Source: Mycolicibacterium helvum (GTDB taxonomy: Bacteria > Actinomycetota > Actinomycetes > Mycobacteriales > Mycobacteriaceae). Taken from it: 64,000 nt of DNA. The translations under genes were made by a program, and so were the position numbers. This document shows positions 36,586-45,483 of the stretch, piece by piece. The notes beneath the pieces are model-generated. The model was not told the DNA's origin. It did not search any database and worked only from the letters and a program-made list of their open reading frames with translations. The stretch covers positions 4,650,001-4,714,000 of the forward strand of contig NZ_AP022596.1 in assembly GCF_010731895.1 (NCBI RefSeq), in the 5' to 3' direction. Positions within the stretch are counted from its first letter, which is position 1, and every line of letters starts with the position of its first letter.

Positions 36586-36640
36586 CGTCCACCAGGCATA
36601 ACCCGGGAAAACGCCGACTTCGCCGATAAGGCAGGATGGA

Positions 36641-36672
36641 AGTGCCGTCCCGAACGTCGCCGGGATGGCACT
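36641..36672 (+). other. RNA hairpin in the pyrH leader
   Basis: AGTGCCGTCCC (36641-36651) pairs with GGGATGGCACT (36662-36672), an 11-bp stem with one G-U pair and a 10-base loop. It lies 38 bases before the pyrH start and has no T-run after it. It could end transcription from the gene upstream or act as leader structure for pyrH. Confidence 0.55.
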
Positions 36673-36709
36673 CTCATGCCAGGAGCGGAGACTATCTCGG
36701 AGGAGTCTG

Positions 36710-37462
36710 ATGGGGGAGACGCCCAGTAGCAACGGCGCCGAGGCGACGACCGGACTGCGCCCTCATTTCAACAGGGTGGTGCTCAAGCTCGGCGGGGAGA
36801 TGTTCGGCGGCGGGTCGGTCGGACTGGATCCCGACGTGGTCGCCCAGGTGGCCCGCCAGATCGCCGAAGTGGTGCGCAGCGGCGCGCAGGTGGCGGTCGT
36901 GATCGGTGGCGGAAACTTCTTCCGCGGCGCCCAATTGCAGCAACGCGGGATGGAACGTACCCGCTCGGACTATATGGGCATGCTCGGCACCGTGATGAAC
37001 AGCCTTGCGCTCCAAGATTTTCTGGAGAAGGAAGGCATCGTCACCCGGGTGCAGACCGCGATCACCATGGGGCAGGTTGCCGAGCCGTACATTCCGTTGC
37101 GCGCGGTGCGCCACCTGGAGAAGGGGCGCGTGGTGATCTTCGGCGCCGGCATGGGGCTGCCGTACTTCTCCACCGACACCACCGCCGCGCAGCGCGCCCT
37201 GGAGATCCGTGCCGACATCGTCCTGATGGCCAAGGCGGTCGACGGGGTCTTCACCGCCGACCCGCGGCAGGACCCGAACGCCGAAATGCTCACCGAGATC
37301 AGCCACCGTGAGGTCATCGACCGCGGCCTCCAGGTGGCCGACGCCACCGCGTTCAGTTTGTGCATGGACAACGGGATGCCGATCCTGGTGTTCAACTTGC
37401 TGACCGACGGGAATATCGCCCGAGCGGTCGCAGGTGAGAAGATCGGAACTCTGGTCAGCTGA
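36710..37462 (+). CDS. pyrH: UMP kinase
   Basis: PyrH phosphorylates UMP to UDP, an essential step in pyrimidine nucleotide synthesis, and is allosterically controlled in bacteria. [16 protein letters not shown] and [20 protein letters not shown] are the family signatures, and [18 protein letters not shown] is the nucleotide site. The product has 250 residues. ATG 36710 has GGAGGAG just upstream; the open frame begins at 36665 but the added residues are not conserved. pyrH-frr-cdsA order is the mycobacterial norm. Confidence 0.97.
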   Translation: MGETPSSNGAEATTGLRPHFNRVVLKLGGEMFGGGSVGLDPDVVAQVARQIAEVVRSGAQVAVVIGGGNFFRGAQLQQRGMERTRSDYMGMLGTVMNSLALQDFLEKEGIVTRVQTAITMGQVAEPYIPLRAVRHLEKGRVVIFGAGMGLPYFSTDTTAAQRALEIRADIVLMAKAVDGVFTADPRQDPNAEMLTEISHREVIDRGLQVADATAFSLCMDNGMPILVFNLLTDGNIARAVAGEKIGTLVS

Positions 37463-37531
37463 GGAGGACCGGCGCGAAATGCCGCCGACGACGATGCAGA
37501 GCGGAGCGATGAGGAGGAGTGGCGCGAAATG
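37463..37531 (+). repeat. MIRU-like element between pyrH and frr
   Basis: Two near-identical 21-base blocks (37461-37481 and 37511-37531, reading GAGGAGGA..GGCGCGAAATG) flank GCCGCCGACGACGATGCAGA (37481-37500) and GCGGAGCGATG. This is the look of mycobacterial interspersed repetitive units, which insert at overlapping stop/start sites in operons, are about 50-100 bases long, and keep the reading signals of both neighbours. One 50-base period is present. Each block carries its own ribosome site and ATG. Confidence 0.75.
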
Positions 37532-37532
37532 A
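37479..37532 (+). CDS. 17-codon ORF inside the MIRU-like element
   Basis: ATG at 37479 follows GAGGAGG and opens a 17-residue frame ([17 protein letters not shown]) whose TGA overlaps the frr start codon (ATGA at 37529-37532). Its context is what MIRU elements provide: a short frame that can keep ribosomes moving between pyrH and frr. No function beyond coupling is suggested. Confidence 0.35.
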   Translation: MPPTTMQSGAMRRSGAK

Positions 37533-38086
37533 TTGAAGAGGCTCTCTTCGATGCCGAAGAGAAAATGGAGAAGGCCGTCGCGGTCGCCCGCGATGACCTG
37601 TCGTCCATCCGGACCGGACGGGCCAATCCCGGCATGTTCGCGCGCGTCGTCGTCGACTACTACGGCTCACCCACTCCGATCACGCAGCTGTCGAGCGTGA
37701 ATGTCCCCGAGGCGCGGATGGTGGTGATCAAGCCCTATGAGGCGTCGCAGTTGCGCGTGATCGAGGACGCCATTCGCAACTCGGACCTGGGCGTCAACCC
37801 CACCAACGACGGAAACATCATCCGGGTGTCGATCCCGCAGCTGACCGAGGAACGTCGCCGGGATCTGGTCAAGCAGGCCAAGTCCAAGGGCGAGGACGCC
37901 AAGGTGTCGGTGCGCAACATACGCCGTCGCGCGATGGAGGAACTGCACCGCATCCGCAAGGACGGCGAGGCCGGCGAGGACGAGGTCGGTCGCGCGGAGA
38001 AGGACTTGGACAAGGCCACCGCGACCTACGTCGGCCAGATCGACGAGTTGGTCAAGCACAAAGAAGGCGAGTTGCTGGAGGTCTGA
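37529..38086 (+). CDS. frr: Ribosome recycling factor
   Basis: RRF with EF-G splits post-termination ribosomes. The 185-residue protein begins [17 protein letters not shown] and contains the strongly conserved [21 protein letters not shown] and the PLTEERR-like [15 protein letters not shown], as expected. GAGGAGG at 37511-37517 is its ribosome site, in the second copy of the MIRU repeat block. Its TGA overlaps the cdsA ATG (ATGG at 38086). Confidence 0.97.
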   Translation: MIEEALFDAEEKMEKAVAVARDDLSSIRTGRANPGMFARVVVDYYGSPTPITQLSSVNVPEARMVVIKPYEASQLRVIEDAIRNSDLGVNPTNDGNIIRVSIPQLTEERRRDLVKQAKSKGEDAKVSVRNIRRRAMEELHRIRKDGEAGEDEVGRAEKDLDKATATYVGQIDELVKHKEGELLEV

Positions 38087-38985
38087 TGGCCGCTCAGCAA
38101 CCCATGCCTGTGGCAGACACCGAGTCCGGCGCACCCGGTCCCGCACCGGAGAAGCCGGAGAAGAAGACCTCTCGCGCCGGTCGTGATCTGCCCGCCGCGA
38201 TTGCCGTCGGCGCGGCGCTGGGCGCGATGGCGATCGGCAGCCTGTTGTTCGCGCCGAAGTGGTGGTTCCCGCTGTTGGCCATCGCCATCGCGATCGCCAC
38301 TCACGAGGTGGTCCGCCGGCTGCGCGAACACGGGTACGTGATGCCGGTGGTGCCGCTGCTGCTCGGCGGTCAGGCGATGATCTGGCTGGCCTGGCCCTGG
38401 GGCGTCCCGGGGACGCTGGGCGCCTATGGCGGCACGATCGTGGTCGCTATGGTGTGGCGCCTGCTCGGCCAGGGCCTGCGCGAACAGCCGGTCAATTATC
38501 TGCGCGACATCGCCGCGACCGTGCTGCTGGCCACCTGGGTGCCGTTGTTCGCGAGCTTCACTGCGCTGCTGATCTTCCAGGAGAACGGCGGCGCCCGGGT
38601 CTTCACCGTGATCGCCACCGTCGTATTCGCCGATATCGGCGGCTATACCGCCGGCGTGCTGTTCGGCAAGCATCTGCTGGCCCCGGCGATCAGCCCCAAG
38701 AAATCCTGGGAAGGCCTCGGTGGCTCACTGCTGTTCGGCATCGCCGCGTCCGTGCTGTCCGTGACGTTCCTGCTGGGCAAGCCCGCCTGGGTCGGCCTGC
38801 CGCTGGGGTTGATGCTGGTGATCACCGGCGTGTTGGGCGACCTGGTCGAGTCCCAGGTCAAGCGTGACCTGGGCATCAAGGACATGGGGACCCTGCTGCC
38901 GGGCCACGGCGGGATCATGGACCGCATCGACGCGATGCTGCCGTCGGCGGTCGCCGGCTGGATCGTCCTGACACTGCTGGCCTGA
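38086..38985 (+). CDS. cdsA: Phosphatidate cytidylyltransferase
   Basis: CdsA makes CDP-diacylglycerol, the precursor of phosphatidylinositol, cardiolipin and phosphatidylethanolamine, at the inner membrane. It has a polar N-terminus of about 35 residues and about seven to eight hydrophobic segments; the signature [19 protein letters not shown] with [13 protein letters not shown] is near the C-terminus. 299 residues, normal length. It is translationally coupled to frr by overlapping stop and start. Confidence 0.97.
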   Translation: MAAQQPMPVADTESGAPGPAPEKPEKKTSRAGRDLPAAIAVGAALGAMAIGSLLFAPKWWFPLLAIAIAIATHEVVRRLREHGYVMPVVPLLLGGQAMIWLAWPWGVPGTLGAYGGTIVVAMVWRLLGQGLREQPVNYLRDIAATVLLATWVPLFASFTALLIFQENGGARVFTVIATVVFADIGGYTAGVLFGKHLLAPAISPKKSWEGLGGSLLFGIAASVLSVTFLLGKPAWVGLPLGLMLVITGVLGDLVESQVKRDLGIKDMGTLLPGHGGIMDRIDAMLPSAVAGWIVLTLLA

Positions 38986-39016
38986 GCCGGCCGCCGGCTG
39001 CGCGATACTGAACGTA

Positions 39017-40108
39017 ATGAAACAAGAGCTTGTCTTCGAGGCGCCGCGGCGCGCGCTGCCACCGCGCCATCTCGCCGACCTGGACGCCGAGGGCCGAACG
39101 GCCGCGGTGGCCGAGCTCGGGCTGCCGTCGTTCCGGGCCAAACAGCTGGCTCAGCAGTACTACGGTCGGCTGCTGGCCGACCCGCAGCAGATGACCGACC
39201 TGCCGGCCGGGGTGCGCGACACGGTCGCCGACGCGCTGTTCCCCACGCTGCTCTCCGTGGCCCGCGAGATCGAATGCGACTCGGGGGAGACCCGAAAGAC
39301 GTTGTGGCGCGCGCACGATGGCACCACATTCGAGTCGGTGCTGATGCGCTACCCGAACCGCAACACGGTGTGCATCTCGTCGCAGGCCGGCTGCGGGATG
39401 GCCTGCCCGTTCTGCGCGACCGGCCAGGGCGGGCTGACCCGCAACCTGAGCACGGCCGAGATCCTCGAGCAGGTGCGGGCGGCGGCGGTGACGTTGCGCG
39501 ATGACTTCGGGGATCGGCTCTCGAATGTGGTGTTCATGGGGATGGGCGAGCCGCTGGCGAACTATGCGCGCACGCTGGCCGCGGTGCAGCGCATCACCGC
39601 CGCACCGCCGGAGGGCTTCGGGATCTCGGCACGCTCGGTGACGGTGTCGACCGTCGGACTGGCGCCGGCGATCCGCAAGCTCGCCGACGAGCATCTCGGC
39701 GTGACGCTCGCGGTGTCGCTGCACACGCCCGACGACGAACTGCGCGACACCCTGGTGCCGGTGAACAACCGCTGGAAGGTCAGCGAGGTCCTTGATGCGG
39801 CCCGCTACTACGCCGATGCCACCGGACGGCGGGTGTCGATCGAGTACGCGCTGATCCGCGACGTCAACGACCAGCCGTGGCGGGCCGACCTACTGGGCAA
39901 GAAGCTGCACAAGGCGCTCGGCCCGCTGGTGCACGTCAACCTGATTCCGCTCAATCCAACGCCGGGCAGCCAGTGGGATGCCAGTCCCAAGCCGGCCGAA
40001 CGCGAGTTCGTTCGCCGGGTGCGGGCTGCCGGGGTGTCGTGCACGGTGCGGGACACCCGCGGGCGAGAAATAGCGGCGGCCTGCGGTCAGCTCGCCGCGA
40101 GCGGATAG
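39017..40108 (+). CDS. rlmN: 23S rRNA (adenine-C2)-methyltransferase RlmN
   Basis: RlmN is a radical-SAM enzyme that methylates A2503 of 23S rRNA and A37 of some tRNAs. The 4Fe-4S motif [11 protein letters not shown] contains the CxxxCxxC cysteines, [13 protein letters not shown] is a SAM-contact motif, and the resolving cysteine lies in [12 protein letters not shown]. 363 residues. ATG 39017, 31 bases after cdsA. M. tuberculosis has this gene at the same place. Confidence 0.95.
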   Translation: MKQELVFEAPRRALPPRHLADLDAEGRTAAVAELGLPSFRAKQLAQQYYGRLLADPQQMTDLPAGVRDTVADALFPTLLSVAREIECDSGETRKTLWRAHDGTTFESVLMRYPNRNTVCISSQAGCGMACPFCATGQGGLTRNLSTAEILEQVRAAAVTLRDDFGDRLSNVVFMGMGEPLANYARTLAAVQRITAAPPEGFGISARSVTVSTVGLAPAIRKLADEHLGVTLAVSLHTPDDELRDTLVPVNNRWKVSEVLDAARYYADATGRRVSIEYALIRDVNDQPWRADLLGKKLHKALGPLVHVNLIPLNPTPGSQWDASPKPAEREFVRRVRAAGVSCTVRDTRGREIAAACGQLAASG

Positions 40109-40213
40109 TCCGCAAGTACGAACCCCGACCCGAGATTGACGTCACGCAGAGGGTGTGCGAGAAGGCCCCTGCCTAGCCTCAATTTCGGCGCATGAACGCG
40201 GGACCTGCGGGTC

Positions 40214-40468
40214 CTAGCGGATCCAGCCGCGGCGACGACCCCACCAGTCGCGGATGGTGACACCGAGGACCAAGACCGCGAACACCACCAGCACGTAATC
40301 CTCGACGTGGCCGACGTGGTTGCCGCGCAGCATTGCCAGCAGGAAAAGGGTGACGAAGATGCCCACACCGTGCCACGTGCGCGGGGTGATCTTGCTCCAG
40401 CCCCAAGCGGCCGAGGGTACGTCGGCAGGGTCGACCTCTGTGTAGCGCTCCACCTCGGTGCTAACCAT
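40214..40468 (-). CDS. DUF2631 small membrane protein (Rv2876-like)
   Basis: An 84-residue protein with two hydrophobic segments (about residues 34-46 and 57-72) and a basic C-terminus (GRRRGWIR). The central WGWSKITPRTWHGVG and GHVEDYVLVVFA match what I remember of DUF2631, found only in mycobacteria and relatives; Rv2876 occupies the same place next to rlmN. It converges on rlmN with 105 bases between, in which GGACC/GGTCC forms only a short hairpin. Function unknown. Confidence 0.8.
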   Translation of the reverse strand: MVSTEVERYTEVDPADVPSAAWGWSKITPRTWHGVGIFVTLFLLAMLRGNHVGHVEDYVLVVFAVLVLGVTIRDWWGRRRGWIR

Positions 40469-40532
40469 TGCGGCTCCTGTCGGACTCAGATCGGCAATCG
40501 GGGTAATTCTGGCACACCCGTCCGGCGCGGGC

Positions 40533-41879
40533 TCAGCCGATCTGGCCGTAGCGTCTCAACGCCTCGGTGCGCTCGGTGGCATGATCGACGATCGGCTCCG
40601 GGTAACCGGCGGGCCGGTCGCCCTTGAGCCTGTGGACGTCGTCGACATCGGCCAGCTCGGGCACCCAGCGCCGCACGTAATCGCCCGCAGGATCGAACTT
40701 CTGGCCCTGCGCCGTCGGGTTGAACACCCGGAAGTACGGCGCCGCATCGGTCCCTGAGCCCGCGCACCACTGCCAGCCGTGCTGGTTGCTGGCGATATCG
40801 CCGTCCACCAGCTGCTCGAGAAACCAGCGGGCACCCCACTGCCACGGCAGGTGCAGGTCTTTGACCAGGAACGACGCCACGATCATCCGCACCCGGTTGT
40901 GCATGAAGCCGGAGTCGCGCAGCTGTCGCATCCCGGCATCGACGATCGGGTAGCCGGTGCGGCCCTGTTTCCAGGTCTCGAACAGCGCGTCAGCCTCTGC
41001 GCCGGTGTCGACCTCAATCGCGTCGAAGTTGCGGTTCCAGTTCCACCGAGCGCTATCCGGCCACTCGTGCAACACCGCCGCGTAGAAATCGCGGAACGCC
41101 AGCTCCCGCAGATAGGCCCCCGGACCCTCGGCCCGGAGATTGAGATCGGCAGCCATCGTCCGGGGATGGATGGTGCCGAACTTCAGGTGTGCCGACATCC
41201 GGCTGACGCCCGGCTTGTCCGGGCGGTTGCGGTCCTCGGCGTAGTTGGTCAGGCCGGCGTCGACGAACTCCGCCCACCGCTGCAGGGCGGCGGCCTCACC
41301 GGCGTCGAGGTCCAGGTCGACGCCCGGATCGGGAGCATCCACCCGGTATTTCGACGCCCACCCGGCCGGGTCGATCCAGCGCACCGAGGCCGTCGCCGAC
41401 GGCGCAGGGGAGCGCCAGCCCATTTCGCGCCACCTGGCCAGATAGGGCGTGAACACCTTGTACGGGGTCCCGTCGTCCTTGGTGACCCGGCCCGGCGAGA
41501 CGAGGTACGGCGAACCGGTGGCCCGCAGCTGCGCGCCCGCATCGGCCAGCGCGGCGGCCACCGCCTCGTCGCGCCGCACCCCGAACGGACTGAAATCGGC
41601 CGAAATGTGAACCTCGGTGGCGCCGACTTCCTTGCACAGCGACGGGATTAGTTGCTCGGGGCGTCCGCGGGCGATCAGCAGCCGGCCGCCGAGGGCATCG
41701 GAGAGCTCCCGCAGCGAATCGCCGAGGAATTGCAGCCGACGTGGACCCGACGACTTCTCCAGCCGCGGATCCAGCACGAAGCAACCGAGCACGTCGGCCC
41801 CGTCGACGGCGGCCTCCAGCAGGGGCGGCAGGTCGTGTAGGCGTAGATCCCGGCGGAACCACAGCAGTGCGGACGGCAT
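40533..41879 (-). CDS. phr: Deoxyribodipyrimidine photolyase
   Basis: A 448-residue DNA photolyase that repairs cyclobutane pyrimidine dimers using light. The N-terminal antenna domain begins LLWFRRDLRLHDLPPLLEA, and the C-terminal FAD domain has TGYPIVDAGMRQLRDSGFMH, with NRVRMIVASFLVKDLHLPW and GSGTDAAPYFRVFNP, the FAD and DNA contacts. Class I CPD photolyase is the likely type. It stands at a place where M. tuberculosis carries mpt53/mpt70 genes. ATG 41879. Confidence 0.95.
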   Translation of the reverse strand: MPSALLWFRRDLRLHDLPPLLEAAVDGADVLGCFVLDPRLEKSSGPRRLQFLGDSLRELSDALGGRLLIARGRPEQLIPSLCKEVGATEVHISADFSPFGVRRDEAVAAALADAGAQLRATGSPYLVSPGRVTKDDGTPYKVFTPYLARWREMGWRSPAPSATASVRWIDPAGWASKYRVDAPDPGVDLDLDAGEAAALQRWAEFVDAGLTNYAEDRNRPDKPGVSRMSAHLKFGTIHPRTMAADLNLRAEGPGAYLRELAFRDFYAAVLHEWPDSARWNWNRNFDAIEVDTGAEADALFETWKQGRTGYPIVDAGMRQLRDSGFMHNRVRMIVASFLVKDLHLPWQWGARWFLEQLVDGDIASNQHGWQWCAGSGTDAAPYFRVFNPTAQGQKFDPAGDYVRRWVPELADVDDVHRLKGDRPAGYPEPIVDHATERTEALRRYGQIG

Positions 41880-41963
41880 GTTCCCATGCTGCCCTGCACG
41901 GTCTTGAGCGTCGCGATCGATCCGTCATCAGGCTGGTGGCCGACGGGTCCGATCGCAGACGAG

Positions 41964-44432
41964 TTACTTCCGCGACGGGAAGGAAATCCCGGCCAGCCCC
42001 ACCCGGGCGCGCACCGCGGACACAACTCGGGCCACAGCGATACCCAGCACTATCGACGCGGCCACGCCGACGGCCGGATGGCCGAACAGCGGGTACACCT
42101 GAAAGTGCGTGAGGTAGATGTAGAGCGAGGCTTCGGCAATCACGCCGGCGACGGTGATCAACGCCGCGGGGAACGGCAGGGCGGGCAGCCAGGCCAGCAG
42201 CAGGATGCCGGCTGCCACCAGCGTTTCCCGGTGGCTATTGCCGAAGTATCCGGCTATCCCGATGACTACGACGGCGCTGACCGCCAGGCGCTGCCAGGCG
42301 GCTGTCGCCTTGGCCGCGGCCCACCCGGCCGCGAAGAACCAGAAGGCCAAGACGGTGAACCCCGTCTCGCGACCCTGGTGCAGGCCGGGAAGGTCGTAGC
42401 GCACGGCGAGTCCGACTGCCAGGAACGCCGCTGCGATTCCGAACGGGTATCGGCGTTCCAGGCGATCGCAGACCGGAAGCCAGCTGATTGCGGTGAGCGC
42501 CAACAGAATCCACACCAGCACCTCGACGAACCACAGCCGGCCCGCTGTCATGCTGTCATGCGGACCTAGAACCTTTTGCAGCAAAAACAGATTGGTGGGC
42601 GCGTAATCGTCGGTGATCAGCAGGGCGAACGCGATCCAGATGGTCGAGGGAATGGCGATCCAGGCAATCGTGTCGACCAGATGGCGCACCCGCTGCCGCC
42701 GGGACCGCCCGGCCAGACAGAATCGCCCGAAGTTGTAGCCGGCCACCGCAAGCAGGATGTGGGCACCGCCCCACAGTTCGAACAGGCCGGCATGGGACCC
42801 CACGACCAACACGATGGCGGCCGCCCGCAGCGCCACGCTGGTTTCCAGCGTGGCACCCCACCGCGGACCGGTTCGCTCGCCAAGGCTCTCCAGGTCGGCG
42901 ATGCTGCGGTTCTGCCAGTCCGAAGGCAGCCGTCCCAGCATTCGCTCGAGCCGGATCGACATCGTCACGTAGGACAACGAGTTGCCGCCCAGGCTGACGA
43001 AGCTGCTCTGCGGCGTCAGGGTGTCGGAGTCGACATGCAGCACATCGGCGAACAGGGCGTGCACATCGGTCGCGGCTGGCGGGTCCTGTTCGCGGACGAT
43101 GGTGCGCAGGGCCGGGTAGTCCGGCTTGCCCGACGGCAACACCGGCAGTTCCGCGAGCGCGACGGCGCGCACTGCCGCGGCGGGCAGACCGGCGGCGGCC
43201 GCGGTGCGAGCGCGCAGTTCGGCCGGATTCACCGGGCCCGCAGTCGCGACGACGAGCTGTCCGTCGGCGTCGGTGCACATCGCCGGGGACGCGTGTTCGG
43301 CCACGGCGGATTCGACCCGCTGCAGATCGATCCGTAACCCGTAGAGCTTGACGAATCGGCTCAGCCGGCCGACCACCTGATAGATGCCGTCGCTGAGGCG
43401 CCGAGCCAGGTCTCCGGTGTGCAGCGCCTCCAGTTCGGCGCCGGCGGCCAGGTCGGCAGGCGAATGCGCGTAGCCCATCATGACATTCGGCCCGTGGTAG
43501 ACCAGCTCGCCGACGTCGGGATCGCGGTAGCCGTCCACCGCCGCCAGTGTGAACCTGCCCCCGGGTATCGGCCGGCCGATCGCCTCGGGGTAGGCCTGGG
43601 CCAGTTCGGGTGGCAGATAAGCCATCCGGGCCGTCGCCTCGGTGGCGCCGTACATGACGACGAAATCGAATCCGCGGCGGCGTCCCAGCTCGGCGTACCG
43701 GCGTACTGAATCCGGGCCCAACCGCCCACCGGCTTGGGTGATGTAGCGCAGTGTCGGCAACTCCATGGCGTCGAAGCCGACGCGGTCGAGCAGTTCGAAC
43801 GTGTAGGGCACCCCGGCGAAGCTCGTGGCGCCGTGGCGGGCGAACAGCGTCCAGAACTCGTCATCGGCCACCGACCGATCGGTGAGGATCAGTGCGGCAC
43901 CCCGCCACAGGTGGCTGTGGATCACCGAGAGCCCGTAGCAGTACGACATTGGCAATGTTGTTGCTGCCCGGTCATTTTCGGAGATGCGGAGATACTCGGC
44001 GATCGCGACGGCATTGGAACGCAGGTTATTCGCGGACAGCCGTACCAGCTTGGGTGAGCCGGTGCTGCCCGAGGTGCTCAGCAGCAGCGCCAAGTCCGGG
44101 TGCAGCCGATGCCGGCTGGTGTGGCGGCGGTGCCGGATGGTGCCATCCGCAGCGACGACGACGTCGGGATCGTAGGTGTCGAGCAGCGCAGCCGGGTCGG
44201 CTTCCGGCGGGACCGGGATCGCGACGTGGCCACCGGCCAGTGCGCCGAGGTAGGACACCAGGGCCGAGACGGTGTTACCGGCTTCCAGCAGAACGAGTTT
44301 GCGGTCCGGGCCCAGTTCGGCCGCGACATCAGCGGCGCGTTCGGCAAGCTCCCGATGGGTCAGTGTCTCGGTGGCCGTCGCGACGGCCATGCGGTCGCCG
44401 AAACCGGCCATCCGCTCGACCAGGTCACGCAC
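41964..44432 (-). CDS. Fusion: adenylation domain + carrier domain + acyltransferase-3 membrane domain
   Basis: An 822-residue protein of three parts. Residues 1-440: adenylate-forming domain with STSGSTGSPK (119-128), YGATEATAR (261-269), GDLARR (340-345) and the catalytic lysine K436 in PSGKPDYP. Residues ~455-525: a peptidyl/acyl-carrier domain, with the phosphopantetheine serine S485 in LGGNSLSYV. Residues ~530-822: about ten hydrophobic segments, opening with the acyltransferase-3 motif R536-x10-H547. It could activate an acid, hold it as a thioester and transfer it across or onto an envelope acceptor, as DltA, DltC and DltB do together. The substrate is unknown. GTG 44432 (or 44435) overlaps the ATPase stop, so it is the last gene of the iron-transporter operon. 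Confidence 0.85.
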   Translation of the reverse strand: MRDLVERMAGFGDRMAVATATETLTHRELAERAADVAAELGPDRKLVLLEAGNTVSALVSYLGALAGGHVAIPVPPEADPAALLDTYDPDVVVAADGTIRHRRHTSRHRLHPDLALLLSTSGSTGSPKLVRLSANNLRSNAVAIAEYLRISENDRAATTLPMSYCYGLSVIHSHLWRGAALILTDRSVADDEFWTLFARHGATSFAGVPYTFELLDRVGFDAMELPTLRYITQAGGRLGPDSVRRYAELGRRRGFDFVVMYGATEATARMAYLPPELAQAYPEAIGRPIPGGRFTLAAVDGYRDPDVGELVYHGPNVMMGYAHSPADLAAGAELEALHTGDLARRLSDGIYQVVGRLSRFVKLYGLRIDLQRVESAVAEHASPAMCTDADGQLVVATAGPVNPAELRARTAAAAGLPAAAVRAVALAELPVLPSGKPDYPALRTIVREQDPPAATDVHALFADVLHVDSDTLTPQSSFVSLGGNSLSYVTMSIRLERMLGRLPSDWQNRSIADLESLGERTGPRWGATLETSVALRAAAIVLVVGSHAGLFELWGGAHILLAVAGYNFGRFCLAGRSRRQRVRHLVDTIAWIAIPSTIWIAFALLITDDYAPTNLFLLQKVLGPHDSMTAGRLWFVEVLVWILLALTAISWLPVCDRLERRYPFGIAAAFLAVGLAVRYDLPGLHQGRETGFTVLAFWFFAAGWAAAKATAAWQRLAVSAVVVIGIAGYFGNSHRETLVAAGILLLAWLPALPFPAALITVAGVIAEASLYIYLTHFQVYPLFGHPAVGVAASIVLGIAVARVVSAVRARVGLAGISFPSRK

Positions 44433-45483
44433 CACTGTCCTCGAAAATGACCGGGGCTCCCAATAATTCGACGGTGACCTTGCTGTGCAGGGAGGGACAG
44501 CCGAAGCTGTGTTGGCGCACCGTGATCGCCGCCGCGTCACCGGCCGGCGCGATGGTCAACAGCACGTCGGGGCCCAGGAACTCCGCACCCACCACGGTGC
44601 CCAGACCGGTGCCGGTCGCGGTATCGGGCACCACGCTGGCCTGCAGTTGCTCGGGGCGCAGCAACATCGTTGCCGTCCCGTCGGCGGCCGACGGAACGGG
44701 GAGGCGCCCAAGCACACATTCGGCGATGCCGTCTCGCACGGTGCAGGGCAGGAATACGCAGTCCCCGAGGAACTCCGCGGTGAACCGGGAGGTCGGGTTG
44801 AGGTATACCGCCTGCGGGGTGCCCACCTGGGTGAACCGTCCGGCACGCATCACGGCCACCTGGTCGGCCATGGACAGTGCCTCTTCCTGGTCGTGGGTGA
44901 CCAACAGGGTGGTTACACCGGCCTCGGACAGGGTGCGCGCCACGGCCTTACGGGTGGCTGCGCGCAGTCCGGTGTCCAGCGCGCTGAACGGCTCATCGAG
45001 CAGCATCAGGGCGGGCTGGCGAGCCAGGGCGCGCGCCAGCGCGACTCGCTGCTGCTGGCCGCCCGACAGCTCGCTGGGCCGGCGAGCGGCCAGCGCCTCG
45101 TCCAGGGACACCGTGCGCAGCAGCTCGGCGACCTGATCACGCACCGCGCGCTGGCGCAGCCCGGCGTTGAGGCCGTAGGCGACGTTCTGCGCGACGGTCA
45201 GGTGCGGGAAGAGGGCACCGTCCTGCGCGACGTAGCCGACACCACGCCGATGTGGTGCTACCCCGGTGCCAGGGCCGGCGACCTGGCGACCGGCCAGCGT
45301 CACGGTCCCGGCGTCGGGAGTTTCGAATCCGGCAATGATGCGCAGCAGTGTGGTCTTGCCGCAGCCGGACGGTCCCAACACCGCGGTGATACTGCCGCTG
45401 GCGATGTCCAGGTCGAGCTGGTCGAGCACCGTGTGTCCGTCGAAAGACTTTGTCAGAGAACGTGTTTGCAGCTGAATGCTCAC
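44425..45483 (-). CDS. Ferric-iron-type ABC transporter ATPase (FbpC-like)
   Basis: A 352-residue ATPase with Walker A LGPSGCGKTTL, signature SELSGGQQQRVALARALA, Walker B LMLLDEPFSALD and switch histidine in VTHDQEEAL. After the ATPase core there is a C-terminal TOBE-like region, as in FbpC and other ferric-iron and thiamine importers. The start is GTG 45483, overlapping the permease stop (GTGA); a much longer open frame upstream to 46323 lies inside the permease gene and is not coding. Its stop overlaps the start of the acyltransferase fusion. Confidence 0.92.
   Translation of the reverse strand: MSIQLQTRSLTKSFDGHTVLDQLDLDIASGSITAVLGPSGCGKTTLLRIIAGFETPDAGTVTLAGRQVAGPGTGVAPHRRGVGYVAQDGALFPHLTVAQNVAYGLNAGLRQRAVRDQVAELLRTVSLDEALAARRPSELSGGQQQRVALARALARQPALMLLDEPFSALDTGLRAATRKAVARTLSEAGVTTLLVTHDQEEALSMADQVAVMRAGRFTQVGTPQAVYLNPTSRFTAEFLGDCVFLPCTVRDGIAECVLGRLPVPSAADGTATMLLRPEQLQASVVPDTATGTGLGTVVGAEFLGPDVLLTIAPAGDAAAITVRQHSFGCPSLHSKVTVELLGAPVIFEDSGA

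Noticed and set aside
41964..44432. Reading the fusion as a nonribosomal peptide synthetase for a siderophore
   Set aside because: Only one adenylation and one carrier domain, with no condensation or thioesterase domain; the end is a membrane acyltransferase.
44433..44540. N-terminal extension of the acyltransferase fusion
   Set aside because: The added 36 residues lie inside the ATPase gene and are Arg/Ser-rich; GTG 44432 or 44435 at the coupled stop is a better start.
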